This document shows, in pieces, positions 41,759 through 49,942 of a stretch of 64,000 nt of DNA. This stretch comes from JAVDCA01 sp035293985 (lineage in GTDB: Bacteria; Pseudomonadota; Alphaproteobacteria; Rhizobiales; Xanthobacteraceae). The DNA lies in assembly GCA_035293985.1 (NCBI GenBank), contig DATGLS010000017.1, positions 1 through 64,000 on the forward strand, read 5' to 3'. The position numbers and the translations under genes were made by a program. How positions within the stretch are numbered: position 1 is the first letter of the stretch; each line of letters begins with the position of its first letter. Below the pieces are notes generated by a model, which was not told where the DNA came from, did not search any database, and saw only the letters and a list, made by a program, of their open reading frames with translations.

Positions 41759-43144
41759 CTACACGCGCGCCTCGGCGAGATGGGCGGTGCTCGACGCCAG
41801 GAAGCTCTTGCGCAGATAAAACCACCAGGTGAGCGCGAGGCACGTCGCATAGAACGCGAGGTAGATGCCGAGCGCGAGCGACGGGCCGCCGGTCGCGGCG
41901 ATCGAGGCGCCGAAGCCGCGCGGAATGAAGTAGCCGCCACAGGCGCCGATCGCGCCGATGAAGCCGAGCGCGGCGCCGCTGGCGATGCCTGCCGCCTTGA
42001 GCGCACCGGCGCGGGCGGCCTCGCCCGAGCCCTTGGCCTCGCGCAGCTTCTCCTCGCGGAAGATCGACGGGATCATCCGATAGGTCGAGCCGTTGCCGAT
42101 GCCGGTGGTGACGAACAGCACGAGGAACATGGCGAGAAAGCCGTCGAAGCTCTTTACGTCGACGAAGTACATGACGCCGATGGTGGCGGCGCCCATGGCG
42201 ATGAAGTTCCAGAAGGTCACGATCGCGCCGCCGATCTTGTCGGCGAGCCACCCGCCGAACGGACGCGACAGCGAGCCGACGAGCGGCCCGAGGAACGCGA
42301 TGGCGATCGTGACGGTCGGAAACTGCGTCTTGATCAGCAGCGGGAAGGCCGCCGAGTAGCCGATGAACGAGCCGAAGGTCCCGATGTAGATGTAGGACAT
42401 GATCCAGGTGTGCTTGCTGCCCACGATCGCGAGCTGCTCCTTGAAGTTCGAGCGCGCAGTCGTGAGATTGTTCATAAAGAGGTACGCGCCGATCACCGCG
42501 ATCACGAGCGGCAGCAGCCACATCAGCCCGGCGTTCGCGAGGTAGACGCCGCCCGGCCCGGGCGTCGCCTGATAGAGGCTGACGATGCCGAGGCCCATCA
42601 GAATCGGCGTCAGCAGCTGCACGCTGCTGACTCCGATGTTGCCGCCGGCGGCATTGAGGCCGAGCGCCCAGCCCTTCATCCGGTCCGGATAGAAGAACGA
42701 GATGTTCGCCATGCTGGAGGCGAAGTTGCCGCCGCCGAGGCCGGCCGTGGAGGCGACGGTGAGCATCAGCCAGAACGGGGTGTCGGGCTTGCCGACGAAC
42801 CAGGCCAGCGCGATGGTCGGAATGAACAGCACCGACGCGCTGAAGACCGTCCAGTTGCGGCCGCCGAAGGCGGTGACCGCGAAGGTGTAGGGGAAGCGCA
42901 TCAGCGAGCCGATCAGGCCCGGCAGCGCGACGAGCTGAAACAGCTGGTCGGTGGTGTAGTGGAATCCGGCCGCCGGCAGCTTGGTCGCGACGATGCTCCA
43001 GATCAACCAGATGGAGAAGCCGAGATGCTCGGCGACGATCGACCAGATGAGATTGCGCTTGGCGATGACCTTGCCTTTGGAATCCCAGAACGCGGTGTCC
43101 TCGGGATTCCAGTCGGCAATCCAGCGCGTGTTCGGCTCGCTCAT
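41759..43144 (-). CDS. narK: Nitrate/nitrite MFS transporter
   Basis: The 461-residue protein has 12 predicted helices and both nitrate signature motifs, GGGNFASSMANISFFYP in helix 5 and NAAGGNIGVSSVQLLTP, plus the arginine in RFPYTF that binds nitrate in NarK structures. It imports nitrate and/or exports nitrite. It is the first structural gene after the nasST regulators and is preceded by an attenuator-type leader. The start is ATG with AGGA upstream. The 161 bases after its stop hold no further gene before the globin start. Confidence 0.95.
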   Translation of the reverse strand: MSEPNTRWIADWNPEDTAFWDSKGKVIAKRNLIWSIVAEHLGFSIWLIWSIVATKLPAAGFHYTTDQLFQLVALPGLIGSLMRFPYTFAVTAFGGRNWTVFSASVLFIPTIALAWFVGKPDTPFWLMLTVASTAGLGGGNFASSMANISFFYPDRMKGWALGLNAAGGNIGVSSVQLLTPILMGLGIVSLYQATPGPGGVYLANAGLMWLLPLVIAVIGAYLFMNNLTTARSNFKEQLAIVGSKHTWIMSYIYIGTFGSFIGYSAAFPLLIKTQFPTVTIAIAFLGPLVGSLSRPFGGWLADKIGGAIVTFWNFIAMGAATIGVMYFVDVKSFDGFLAMFLVLFVTTGIGNGSTYRMIPSIFREEKLREAKGSGEAARAGALKAAGIASGAALGFIGAIGACGGYFIPRGFGASIAATGGPSLALGIYLAFYATCLALTWWFYLRKSFLASSTAHLAEARV

Positions 43145-43214
43145 GATGACTTCCTTTCTCGACGGCCTCGGCGCTCCGTCGCGGAGCCTCAGCCCGGGTG
43201 AAAACTTCTTCGCC

Positions 43215-43229
43215 AAAACAAAAGCCGCT
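43215..43229 (-). terminator. 3' arm and T-tract of the intrinsic terminator in the narK leader
   Basis: The full stem pairs GCCGCT (43270-43265), a bulged G and CTCTGGGG (43263-43256) with CCTCGGGG (43237-43230) and AGCGGC (43229-43224). That is 14 pairs including three G-U wobbles. TTTTGTTTT follows at 43223-43215. The 5' arm shares bases 43267-43265 with the second ANTAR hairpin, so only one structure can form. Confidence 0.75.
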
Positions 43230-43263
43230 CCCCGAGGCGCGCGTGTCATGCGTCTCCCCAGAG

Positions 43264-43296
43264 CAGCGGCGTTGCTGACTGGCCCCTCGTTGGACC
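43264..43296 (-). promoter_or_regulatory. Tandem hexaloop hairpins, candidate NasT (ANTAR) RNA target
   Basis: Hairpin 1 is GGTCC, loop AACGAG, GGGCC (43296-43281). After the three-base linker AGT, hairpin 2 is CAGC, loop AACGCC, GCTG (43277-43264). Both loops have six bases with A at position 1 and G at position 4, as known for RNA targets of ANTAR proteins such as NasR and EutV. The gene for the ANTAR protein NasT is 1.4 kb upstream. Confidence 0.75.
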
Positions 43297-43310
43297 CTCG
43301 CGTGTGACGT

Positions 43311-43327
43311 ATCAAGCTTCGTGCCAA
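43311..43327 (-). promoter_or_regulatory. Sigma54-like promoter of narK
   Basis: The - strand sequence TTGGCACGAAGCTTGAT has a near-perfect -24 element (TTGGCACG) and a -12 element TTGAT at the correct spacing. The usual GC at -12 is GA. It predicts a transcript start near 43300, four bases before the first ANTAR hairpin. Nitrogen-controlled sigma54 promoters drive nitrate assimilation in related bacteria. Confidence 0.55.
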
Positions 43328-43479
43328 GCGCGGCGCGCTGCGGATTCACGCGGGGCGCCAGTGACTTAGGTGCGATCGATCAAAAGTTAACGAATGCTTG
43401 CTGAAGCGCCGGAATGCCCAATGCGGTTTCAAATTGCGGCCTCATTGTGCAGCGCAAAAATTGAGCAGCACTGCACCGA

Positions 43480-44667
43480 TCAGTGGCGGCCGATCTTCCA
43501 CGCCGCGAGATGCGCCGCGATGTCGTTCGCATCGAAGGCGGGCCCCGCGAATGCACCAACGTGATCGAGCGGCTCGCCGTCGATCGCTGGCGGCGGCCGA
43601 GCCTGAGACTGAGACTTGCCGAGCGCGGCATCATAGAGGTCGGGACGAAAGACCGCTGCGGCCTGCGCCAGCAAATCAAGCGACAGCGGCGCCTGGCCCC
43701 AGCGCACCATCTGTGCATAGAGCCAAGCCGCCTGCACGGGATCGGGCCGTGTGGCCTGCGCGCGGCCGACCAGGAGATATCGTTCGTTCGCGCGCACCCT
43801 CCCGTCGGGCGCGACCTTCAGGCGCCCGTCGAGCGTGCGGCGGATCACGTCGGCACTGACGCCGATGCGATTGGGTGCCGCGAGCATCGCGCTGACCTCG
43901 TCGCGGTTGGCGAGGTCCTCGATGAAGGCGGCGGCGCGGTCGTGCGCACGGATGAGCCGGACTAGCGTATCGGGATTCTCTTCGGCCCAGGCGCTGCGCA
44001 CGCCGAGCACCTTCTCGGCGGTGCGGGCGAGAATCTCGGAGACGAAATGCAGGATGAAGCCGATGCCGAGGTCGACCGCGATCGAATTCCACGGCGCGCC
44101 GACGCAGAAGCCGTCGACATGCTTGTTGGCGAGGCTCTCGACCATGTAGGGCGGCGGCAGCACGACGAGGCGCACGTCCTCGTCGGGATCGACGCCGGCC
44201 GCCGCCATCCAGAAGCGGAGATGATAGTTGTGGGTCGAGAATGGAAACGTCATGCCGAAGGTGAGCGGCTCGGCGCCGCGCGCTTTGCGCTTGGCGACCA
44301 CGCGGGCGAGCGCGCGGCCCGACACCATCGGGTCGCGGACGTCGCCGTCGGCCGCGGCGCACAGCGCGACGTGGAGCGCCGGCGACAGCGTGATGGCGTT
44401 GCCATTCACGCCGAGGCCGAACGGCGCGAGGATCGGCACCCTGACGTGGCCGAGGCCGAGGCTCGACGCGATCGCGACCGGCGCGATGAGATGGGCGGCG
44501 TCGAAGATGCCGATATTGAGCTTGTCGCGGATGTTCGACCACGAGACCTCGCGCACGAGCTCGACGTCGAGACCCTCGGCGGCGGCAAAACCCTTGTCGA
44601 CCGCGACGATCAGCGCGGCCGCGTCGGCGAGCGGAATGAAGCCGATACGCAGCTTCTCGCCGCTCAT
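43480..44667 (-). CDS. nasS: Nitrate/nitrite sensor protein NasS
   Basis: The 395-residue protein is related to the nitrate-binding NrtA/CmpA family (LRIGFIPLADAAALIVAVDKG, GMTFPFSTHNYHLRFWMAAAG, CVGAPWNSIAVD) but has no signal peptide, so it stays in the cytoplasm. NasS binds nitrate or nitrite and, when empty, holds NasT inactive. It overlaps nasT by four bases (ATGA), fitting one-to-one production of the two partners. Its stop is 335 bp before narK, with the attenuator between. Confidence 0.92.
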   Translation of the reverse strand: MSGEKLRIGFIPLADAAALIVAVDKGFAAAEGLDVELVREVSWSNIRDKLNIGIFDAAHLIAPVAIASSLGLGHVRVPILAPFGLGVNGNAITLSPALHVALCAAADGDVRDPMVSGRALARVVAKRKARGAEPLTFGMTFPFSTHNYHLRFWMAAAGVDPDEDVRLVVLPPPYMVESLANKHVDGFCVGAPWNSIAVDLGIGFILHFVSEILARTAEKVLGVRSAWAEENPDTLVRLIRAHDRAAAFIEDLANRDEVSAMLAAPNRIGVSADVIRRTLDGRLKVAPDGRVRANERYLLVGRAQATRPDPVQAAWLYAQMVRWGQAPLSLDLLAQAAAVFRPDLYDAALGKSQSQARPPPAIDGEPLDHVGAFAGPAFDANDIAAHLAAWKIGRH

Positions 44668-45248
44668 TTGAACAGCTCCGCCGCAGTGATCACCGACTGC
44701 GCGACCTCGGCGATCTTCTTGTTCTCGTTCATCGCGGTCTTGCGCAGCAGCGCATAGGCGGCGTCCTCGCTGAGATTCTTGGCGTTCATCAGGATTCCCT
44801 TGGCGCGGTCGATCACCTTGCGCTCCTCGAGCGCGCTCTTGGTGCGGTCGAGCTCGTCCTGCAGACGCGCGAACGCGTTGAACCGCGAGATGCAGAGGTC
44901 GAGGATGTTCTTGACGCGGTCCTTGCGCAGGCTCCCGACGATGTAGGCGGAGACGCCGGCGTCGACCGCAGCCTCGATCGAGGCCTTGTCGCTCTGGTCG
45001 ACGAACATGGCGACCGGCCGCTTCACGGCGCGGCTCACCTGGAACATCTGCTCGAGCACGTCGCGGCTGGGGTTTTCCAGGTCGATCAGGATGACGTCGG
45101 GATCGATCGCGTAGACGCGCGCCAGGAGGCGCGTGGTGTCCGCGATCCGCACCACCTGAACGTGGCCGGCCTCGCGCAGACCCTCCTCGAGGATCGCGGC
45201 GCGGATCGGGTTCTCGTCGACAATGACGATTTTGAGCGAGGCGTCCAT
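44664..45248 (-). CDS. nasT: ANTAR-domain transcription antiterminator NasT
   Basis: The 194-residue protein has an N-terminal receiver-like domain (LKIVIVDENPIRAAILEEGL, DVILIDLENPSRD) and a C-terminal three-helix ANTAR domain (LEERKVIDRAKGILMNAKNL, then AYALLRKTAMNENKKIAEVA). NasT binds leader RNA with paired hexaloop hairpins and prevents termination once NasS releases it. The second ATG is chosen because it gives the normal family N-terminus. The 186 bp upstream contain an AT-rich stretch near 45295-45330 that may hold the promoter. Confidence 0.93.
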   Translation of the reverse strand: MDASLKIVIVDENPIRAAILEEGLREAGHVQVVRIADTTRLLARVYAIDPDVILIDLENPSRDVLEQMFQVSRAVKRPVAMFVDQSDKASIEAAVDAGVSAYIVGSLRKDRVKNILDLCISRFNAFARLQDELDRTKSALEERKVIDRAKGILMNAKNLSEDAAYALLRKTAMNENKKIAEVAQSVITAAELFK

Positions 45249-45434
45249 CGGCAGCATCGACGGTCTACAAGCCTCGTGCCAGCGCTGGCCGCTCCAATAT
45301 TCGTCAATCTATTCAAAAAGATATCGCGCAGATCGCAGGTTGCTGAAACTGGCGTCGGACGGACGCTGACTGAAAGCTGAGCAGTCCCGCCCAGCGATCG
45401 TGCAGACCCCGTCGAGGTTCCGACGCGCGAGTCG

Positions 45435-46418
45435 TCAGGCCCGTGCCTCGACCCGGTAGAATCCAAGGCGCTGCATCACCGGGGCGTCGGTGACGCGCAG
45501 CAGGATCGCGTCGTCGGATGCCTGGTGGAAATGCGGCCGCCAGGCCGGGGCGGCCATCACGTCGCCGCGCGACCATTCGAAGCGCTCGCCGTCGATCGTG
45601 GTCGTGCCGGTGCCGCGCACGACGGCGAAGATGTTGTTGGCGGTGGTGCGGTGGTTGGCGGTGCGCGCGCCCGGGACGAGCCGCATCATGTAGAGCGCGG
45701 TCGTGTCGAGCGCCGGCGCGCCGAGCTCGATCTGCGTGCCGAATGGGCCGGTCGGATCGGCCGGCGTAGCGTCGAGATGCTCGAGCGTGTCCCTGAGCGT
45801 GAACACGAAGGGCGAGTCCGTCGTGGGCGGCGTCCGCACGGATTCGAACGCCTCGTGCTCCTCCGTGTCGGTGTGCTCGAAGAACATCGGCTCCAGCAGC
45901 TGCACGAGCGGCGCATCGAGGAAGTCGAGCCAGTAGGCGCAGGCCTTGCTGTGGTTGCCGTGCCCGTGCGTCGACCAGTTGGGCGTGAGCAGAACGTCGC
46001 CCGGCTCCATCGCGATGGAGACGCCGTCGACCTCCGTATAGGTGCCCGGTTCGGCGTCGAGGATCAGCCGCAGTGCGTTGGGCGTGTGCCGATGCGCGCG
46101 CGCCCATTCGCCCGGCATGATCATCTGATAGGCCGCGACCAGCGTGCGCGTCGTGCCGTAGGTGTTGCCCTCGGCCGGATTCACCAGAATGAGGTTGCGC
46201 CGCTCGGCCAGCGCGGTGTTGATGAGCCGCCCCGCCGCGTCGAGCGCGCCGCGCGCCTGCTCGTAGCGCCAATGCGCCGGGACCAACGTCTTGCGCGGCG
46301 CCGGCCACAGGGACGGCGTCGGCTTCGCCCACCCGGGGCCCACCGCGATCTTGTCGAGCTTGCCGTACAGCTCCTCGAGCGTGCCGCTGCGGGCGAGGTC
46401 CTCGCGCGTGATGCTCAT
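45435..46418 (-). CDS. Gentisate 1,2-dioxygenase-like bicupin
   Basis: The 327-residue protein has two cupin domains. The first carries the iron site HRHTPNALRLILDAEPG (His109, His111) and the later histidine in NWSTHGHGN. The second has TANHRTTANNIFAVVRG. Gentisate dioxygenases cleave the ring between C1 and C2 to maleylpyruvate. An adjacent FAD monooxygenase and a fumarylacetoacetase-family gene at 49943 support a gentisate-type route. Related enzymes act on salicylate or 1-hydroxy-2-naphthoate. It overlaps the monooxygenase gene by four bases. Confidence 0.85.
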   Translation of the reverse strand: MSITREDLARSGTLEELYGKLDKIAVGPGWAKPTPSLWPAPRKTLVPAHWRYEQARGALDAAGRLINTALAERRNLILVNPAEGNTYGTTRTLVAAYQMIMPGEWARAHRHTPNALRLILDAEPGTYTEVDGVSIAMEPGDVLLTPNWSTHGHGNHSKACAYWLDFLDAPLVQLLEPMFFEHTDTEEHEAFESVRTPPTTDSPFVFTLRDTLEHLDATPADPTGPFGTQIELGAPALDTTALYMMRLVPGARTANHRTTANNIFAVVRGTGTTTIDGERFEWSRGDVMAAPAWRPHFHQASDDAILLRVTDAPVMQRLGFYRVEARA

Positions 46419-48067
46419 TGGCGTTCCCTGCGTGTCATCAAACTAGGATTGTTTGCGCCATCATAGGGCGCGCCCCGAACGCAGTCGATCACCGCCAGCG
46501 GACTGTCCGGCGCGCGGTCGCCACGCCAGGCGACGTGGCCGTCTGGTCGCACCAGCACGAGCTTGCGTTCGTAGAGCCGCGCCGCCGCGTCGTCATCGAC
46601 CGCCGTGAAGCTCATCGGCACGCGGCGGGCGCGCGCTGCGGCCATGAGCCTGTCGATCTCCGATTCCTCCGCGCCGAAGCCCAGCAGGGCAAAACCTCGC
46701 CCGAACAGATCGAGCGTCGAACGCCCGGGCGCGAGCCACACGTGCGGCGCACGGCTGCCCGGGCGCGCCGACGGAACGTAGCGGTTGGGATCGTCCGGGA
46801 TCGCGGCGCTGCCGTCGGGCCAGCAGATCGGCGAATCCTCATATCGGTAGCCGAGATGGACGCCGAGCGTGAACCATTCGTGCCGCATGATCGCGCTGAA
46901 CTCGGCGCCGAGCTGTTGGCGAAAGGCGTCGCCCGCGGACGTCGGGTCGAGCAGCAATGGCCTCGGGCGCGGCGAGGTCATGCGACGGAAATTCGCGGCT
47001 GCCTCGCGCACGTTGCGATGGCCGATCGGCCGGCGCTCGGCATCGTACGAGTCGAGGAGGCATGGCCCGCCCCAGCCTTGCAGCATGGCGGCGAGCTTCC
47101 AGGAAAGGTCGACCGCATCCTGAATGCCGGTATTCATTCCGAAGGCGCCGGTCGGCGAGAGCATGTGCGCGCTGTCGCCGGCGAGAAGCACCCGGCCCTC
47201 GTGGTAGCGCTCGGCGACCAGCTCGCGGCGCACCCACGGCATGACGGTGAGGATCTCGTAGTCGAAATCGCGCCCGACCGCGCGGCGGATGAGCTGATCG
47301 ATTTCCTCGACGGAATATTCGCGCGGCTCGTTGCCGCCGATGATCGAGAAGCGCCATTGGTCGGTGCCGTTGATGGCGACGATCGTCGACCACGTGCCCT
47401 CCGGCCCAAGAACGATGAACCGGTAGGCGCGGCCCTTGTCGTGCAGCGCGACGAGGTCGCGACAGTGGAAGATCACGTTCGTGGTGTAGGTCAGCGCGGC
47501 GGTGCCGATCATCGGGATGCCGAGGGTCTCGCGTACGAAGCTACGGCCGCCATCGCAACCGACGAGATAGCCCGCACGAATCGAGGAGCGTTTGCCGGCG
47601 TCGTCCTCGACCTCGGCCGTGACGCCATCCGGATCTTGCGTGAAGGCGACGAGCCGCGTGCGATAGCGCAGCGCGACGCTCGTCTGCGCGGCGGCAAAAT
47701 CGCGCAGAATCGGGTCGAACATGTTTTGCGGACAGCGCTCGCGCCGTTGCGGGCTCTCCGGGGGCGGCTTGGCCGCATCGAGCGTCGCCATGCGCTCGCG
47801 GCCGAGCTCGTAGCCGGTGAGGCTCGTCACATAGACGTTGTCCTGCGGCAGGTCGCGCGGATAGGGCGAGGCCTCGACCGCGCCGACGATCCCCCAGCGG
47901 CGGCAGAACTCCATGGTGCGGATGCCGACGAGATCCATGCGCGGCTGGTAGATCGAGCCGTCCGACTGTTCGATCAGCAGGCATGGGATGCCGCGCCAGC
48001 CGAGATCGCCGGCGAGCGCGAGGCCGACAGGGCCCGCGCCGACGATGAGGATGGGGGTGTCAGTCAT
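46415..48067 (-). CDS. FAD-dependent aromatic monooxygenase (PheA/TfdB/MhpA type)
   Basis: The 550-residue protein has the class A flavin hydroxylase motifs: PILIVGAGPVGLALAGDLG for ADP, GYLVGCDGGRSFVRETLGI (DG motif) and GRVLLAGDSAHMLSPTGAFG (GD motif), with a C-terminal thioredoxin-like domain. It hydroxylates an aromatic ring using NAD(P)H and oxygen. ATGA overlap with the gentisate dioxygenase-like gene suggests that it makes the ring-cleavage substrate, for example from salicylate or 3-hydroxybenzoate. The exact substrate cannot be read. Confidence 0.88.
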   Translation of the reverse strand: MTDTPILIVGAGPVGLALAGDLGWRGIPCLLIEQSDGSIYQPRMDLVGIRTMEFCRRWGIVGAVEASPYPRDLPQDNVYVTSLTGYELGRERMATLDAAKPPPESPQRRERCPQNMFDPILRDFAAAQTSVALRYRTRLVAFTQDPDGVTAEVEDDAGKRSSIRAGYLVGCDGGRSFVRETLGIPMIGTAALTYTTNVIFHCRDLVALHDKGRAYRFIVLGPEGTWSTIVAINGTDQWRFSIIGGNEPREYSVEEIDQLIRRAVGRDFDYEILTVMPWVRRELVAERYHEGRVLLAGDSAHMLSPTGAFGMNTGIQDAVDLSWKLAAMLQGWGGPCLLDSYDAERRPIGHRNVREAAANFRRMTSPRPRPLLLDPTSAGDAFRQQLGAEFSAIMRHEWFTLGVHLGYRYEDSPICWPDGSAAIPDDPNRYVPSARPGSRAPHVWLAPGRSTLDLFGRGFALLGFGAEESEIDRLMAAARARRVPMSFTAVDDDAAARLYERKLVLVRPDGHVAWRGDRAPDSPLAVIDCVRGAPYDGANNPSLMTRRERQ

Positions 48068-48075
48068 GGATCAAC

Positions 48076-48169
48076 GTCATTGCAAGCGAAGCGAAGCAAT
48101 CTCGTTTCCCTCGCTCATGCGTCTGCGGCGCGGGATTGCTTCGGCGCGCTGCGCGCGCCTCGCAATGAC
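48076..48169. repeat. Intergenic palindromic repeat, family A copy 4
   Basis: It starts GTCATTGCAAGCGAAGCGAA and ends GCGCGCCTCGCAATGACG, with arms GAAGCAATCTC and GGGATTGCTTCG. It separates the monooxygenase gene from the crotonase gene. Confidence 0.8.
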
Positions 48170-48181
48170 GCGCTACGCGCG

Positions 48182-48916
48182 TCACTTCGGTCGCTTCATC
48201 TCGCTCGATGAGTTGACCACGGCGTGCAGGCTGCGGGCGAAATCGACCGCGCTCGGCACGTCCATGGTCATGGCGCGGCGCATGTATTCCTTGACGCCTT
48301 CGGTCGCGATCGCCGGCGCCTTGAGCATGAACTTGCACAGGTTCTCGACGAACGCGTCGAGCTCGGCGGCGGGAACCACCTCGCTGACGATGCCGTGGCT
48401 CAACGCCCGTTCGGGTCCGACCGTCGCGCACGACCACGTCATGTAGCCAAGGCCCTTGCGGGTCATGCGGTCGATCATGGCGGACAAGACCATGGTCGGC
48501 AGGATGTAATGCTCCATCTCGGGGATCTGGAAAGTCGCGGCCTCGCCCGCGATGGTGATGTCGCACAGCGCCGCGACCGCGCAGCCGAAGCCGAGCGCCT
48601 TGCCCTGCACCACGCCGATCACCGGCAGCGGACAGCTGCGGATCGCCGCATAGGCGTTGAAGATCACGTCGTTCGCGCGCTTGCGCACCATCGCCTCCGG
48701 CATCACGGCCGGCTGCTGGCCCATGGTGGCGCGGCCGATGCAGAAATCCTGGCCGGCGCCGCGCAGCACCACGAGGCGCGACTTCTCGTGCGCCGTGTCG
48801 AGCAGGCGCTTGAGCTCCCGCGCCATGTGGTCGGTCGCGCCGTTGCCGTGTTCCGGACGGTTGAAGGTGATGCGCAGGATCGGCCCGTCCTGCTGGGATA
48901 GGATTTCGTCGTTCAC
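48182..48916 (-). CDS. Enoyl-CoA hydratase/isomerase family protein
   Basis: The 244-residue protein has the crotonase fold: LRITFNRPEHGNGATDHMAR, GQDFCIGRA in the first oxyanion position, VQGKALGFGCAVAALCDITI for the second and PEMEHYILPTM in the catalytic helix. Its glutamate E in IPEME aligns with one crotonase catalytic residue. The sequence departs from standard hydratases, so the reaction is uncertain. The start is GTG with AAGGAG eight bases upstream. Upstream residues would come from a family B repeat. Confidence 0.85.
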   Translation of the reverse strand: MNDEILSQQDGPILRITFNRPEHGNGATDHMARELKRLLDTAHEKSRLVVLRGAGQDFCIGRATMGQQPAVMPEAMVRKRANDVIFNAYAAIRSCPLPVIGVVQGKALGFGCAVAALCDITIAGEAATFQIPEMEHYILPTMVLSAMIDRMTRKGLGYMTWSCATVGPERALSHGIVSEVVPAAELDAFVENLCKFMLKAPAIATEGVKEYMRRAMTMDVPSAVDFARSLHAVVNSSSEMKRPK

Positions 48917-48942
48917 GGCGTGCTCTCCTTGATGCTCCGTCA

Positions 48943-49021
48943 GGGCCGGGTCGGTCCCGGCCATCCACGTCTTTCTTTGGCGCGAAGTCGTGGATGCCCG
49001 AGACGAGCCCGGGCATGACGA
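48943..49021. repeat. Intergenic palindromic repeat, family B copy 5
   Basis: It contains GGTCGGTCCCGGCCATCCAC and GTGGATGCCCGAGACGAGCC plus CGGGCATGACG, the two arms of the family B element. It lies between the crotonase and the aldolase gene. Confidence 0.75.
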
Positions 49022-49060
49022 CGAGGCGGGTGTCGTTTGCCATCCGCTGTGGCCGTTTGT

Positions 49061-49810
49061 CTACTTCGATCGCCTCCGTCGTGCGCTCTGTTCGCCCTCG
49101 ATCTGCGCGCGCGCCTTGGCGCACCACAGGTCCCAGGTGCGCCGCCAGGTGCCGGCGGAGGCCTGCCGGCCGCTGGTGGCGGCCACCTCCTTGTCGTCGA
49201 GATAGACGATCTTGCCGTTCGGGCCGGCGATCAGCATGGCCTGCATCTGCAGCTTGGCGGACAGCTCGAGATAGACGCTGCGCACCACCGCGAGCATCAG
49301 GCTGTCGCCGACCACCACCGAGCCGTGCCCGCGCATCAGCGCGGCGGGCTTCGGGCCCAGCACTTTGGCGAGCGAGGCGCCGAGATGCGGGGTCTTGATG
49401 ATGAGATCACCGCTCTCCTGGAAGTCGCGGATCTCGAAGGTCGGGATGCCTTCGCCGATGAAAGCGCCGGTGTTGAACAGCGGCCGCAGCGGCACGGTCG
49501 TCACGCCGAACGGGATGACCGAGGGCGAATGGTTGTGCACAACGGCCTGCACCTCGGCCCGCGTCTTGTAGATTTCGCCATGGATGTAGCGCTCGAGATA
49601 GAGCGATGCGCCGGGATCGCGGATGACGTTGCTGTCGAGATCGAACTCGCAGATGTCGTCGGCCGTGACCAGCTCGGGTGCCATGGCACGCGCCAGCAGA
49701 TAGCGGTGCGGATCGCGCTCCGTGCGCACGCTCACGTGGCCGTAGGCATCGACGACGCCGTGGGCGGCGAGGATTCGATAGGCGAGGACGAGGTCTTCGA
49801 TCTGGCTCAT
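49061..49810 (-). CDS. Class II aldolase/adducin family protein
   Basis: The 249-residue protein shares the layout of the protein at 29503: YGHVSVRT near residue 23, the metal site HNHSPSVIPFGVTT near residue 90 and RGHGSVVVGDS near residue 158. The two are paralogues with different surroundings. Here it lies with ring-cleavage genes and may act on a keto-acid intermediate, though decarboxylase relatives exist. The C-terminus is basic (SARRRRSK). It is divergent from the FAH-family gene. Confidence 0.88.
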   Translation of the reverse strand: MSQIEDLVLAYRILAAHGVVDAYGHVSVRTERDPHRYLLARAMAPELVTADDICEFDLDSNVIRDPGASLYLERYIHGEIYKTRAEVQAVVHNHSPSVIPFGVTTVPLRPLFNTGAFIGEGIPTFEIRDFQESGDLIIKTPHLGASLAKVLGPKPAALMRGHGSVVVGDSLMLAVVRSVYLELSAKLQMQAMLIAGPNGKIVYLDDKEVAATSGRQASAGTWRRTWDLWCAKARAQIEGEQSARRRRSK

Positions 49811-49881
49811 GTCTGGCTCTTGCCTGGGGCATTTCAGCCGGACACGCACATGGCCGCAACCCCCACGCCGGCATCGCGCGA

Positions 49882-49911
49882 TTGACGCCCGCGAAGACCT
49901 CAAGCTAGCTT
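49882..49911 (+). promoter_or_regulatory. Candidate sigma70 promoter of the FAH-family gene
   Basis: TTGACG (49882-49887) and TAGCTT (49906-49911) are separated by 18 bases and lie 31 bases before the start codon, in the 132-bp divergent gap. The match is moderate and untested. Confidence 0.3.
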
Positions 49912-49942
49912 TCGCGCGCAGAAAACACCGAGGAAACATCCG

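Noticed and set aside
43440..43500. NtrC binding sites upstream of the narK promoter (GGTGCA and TGCAC blocks)
   Set aside because: The half-sites are present near the end of nasS, but their spacing is one base off the usual consensus, so support is too weak for a feature.
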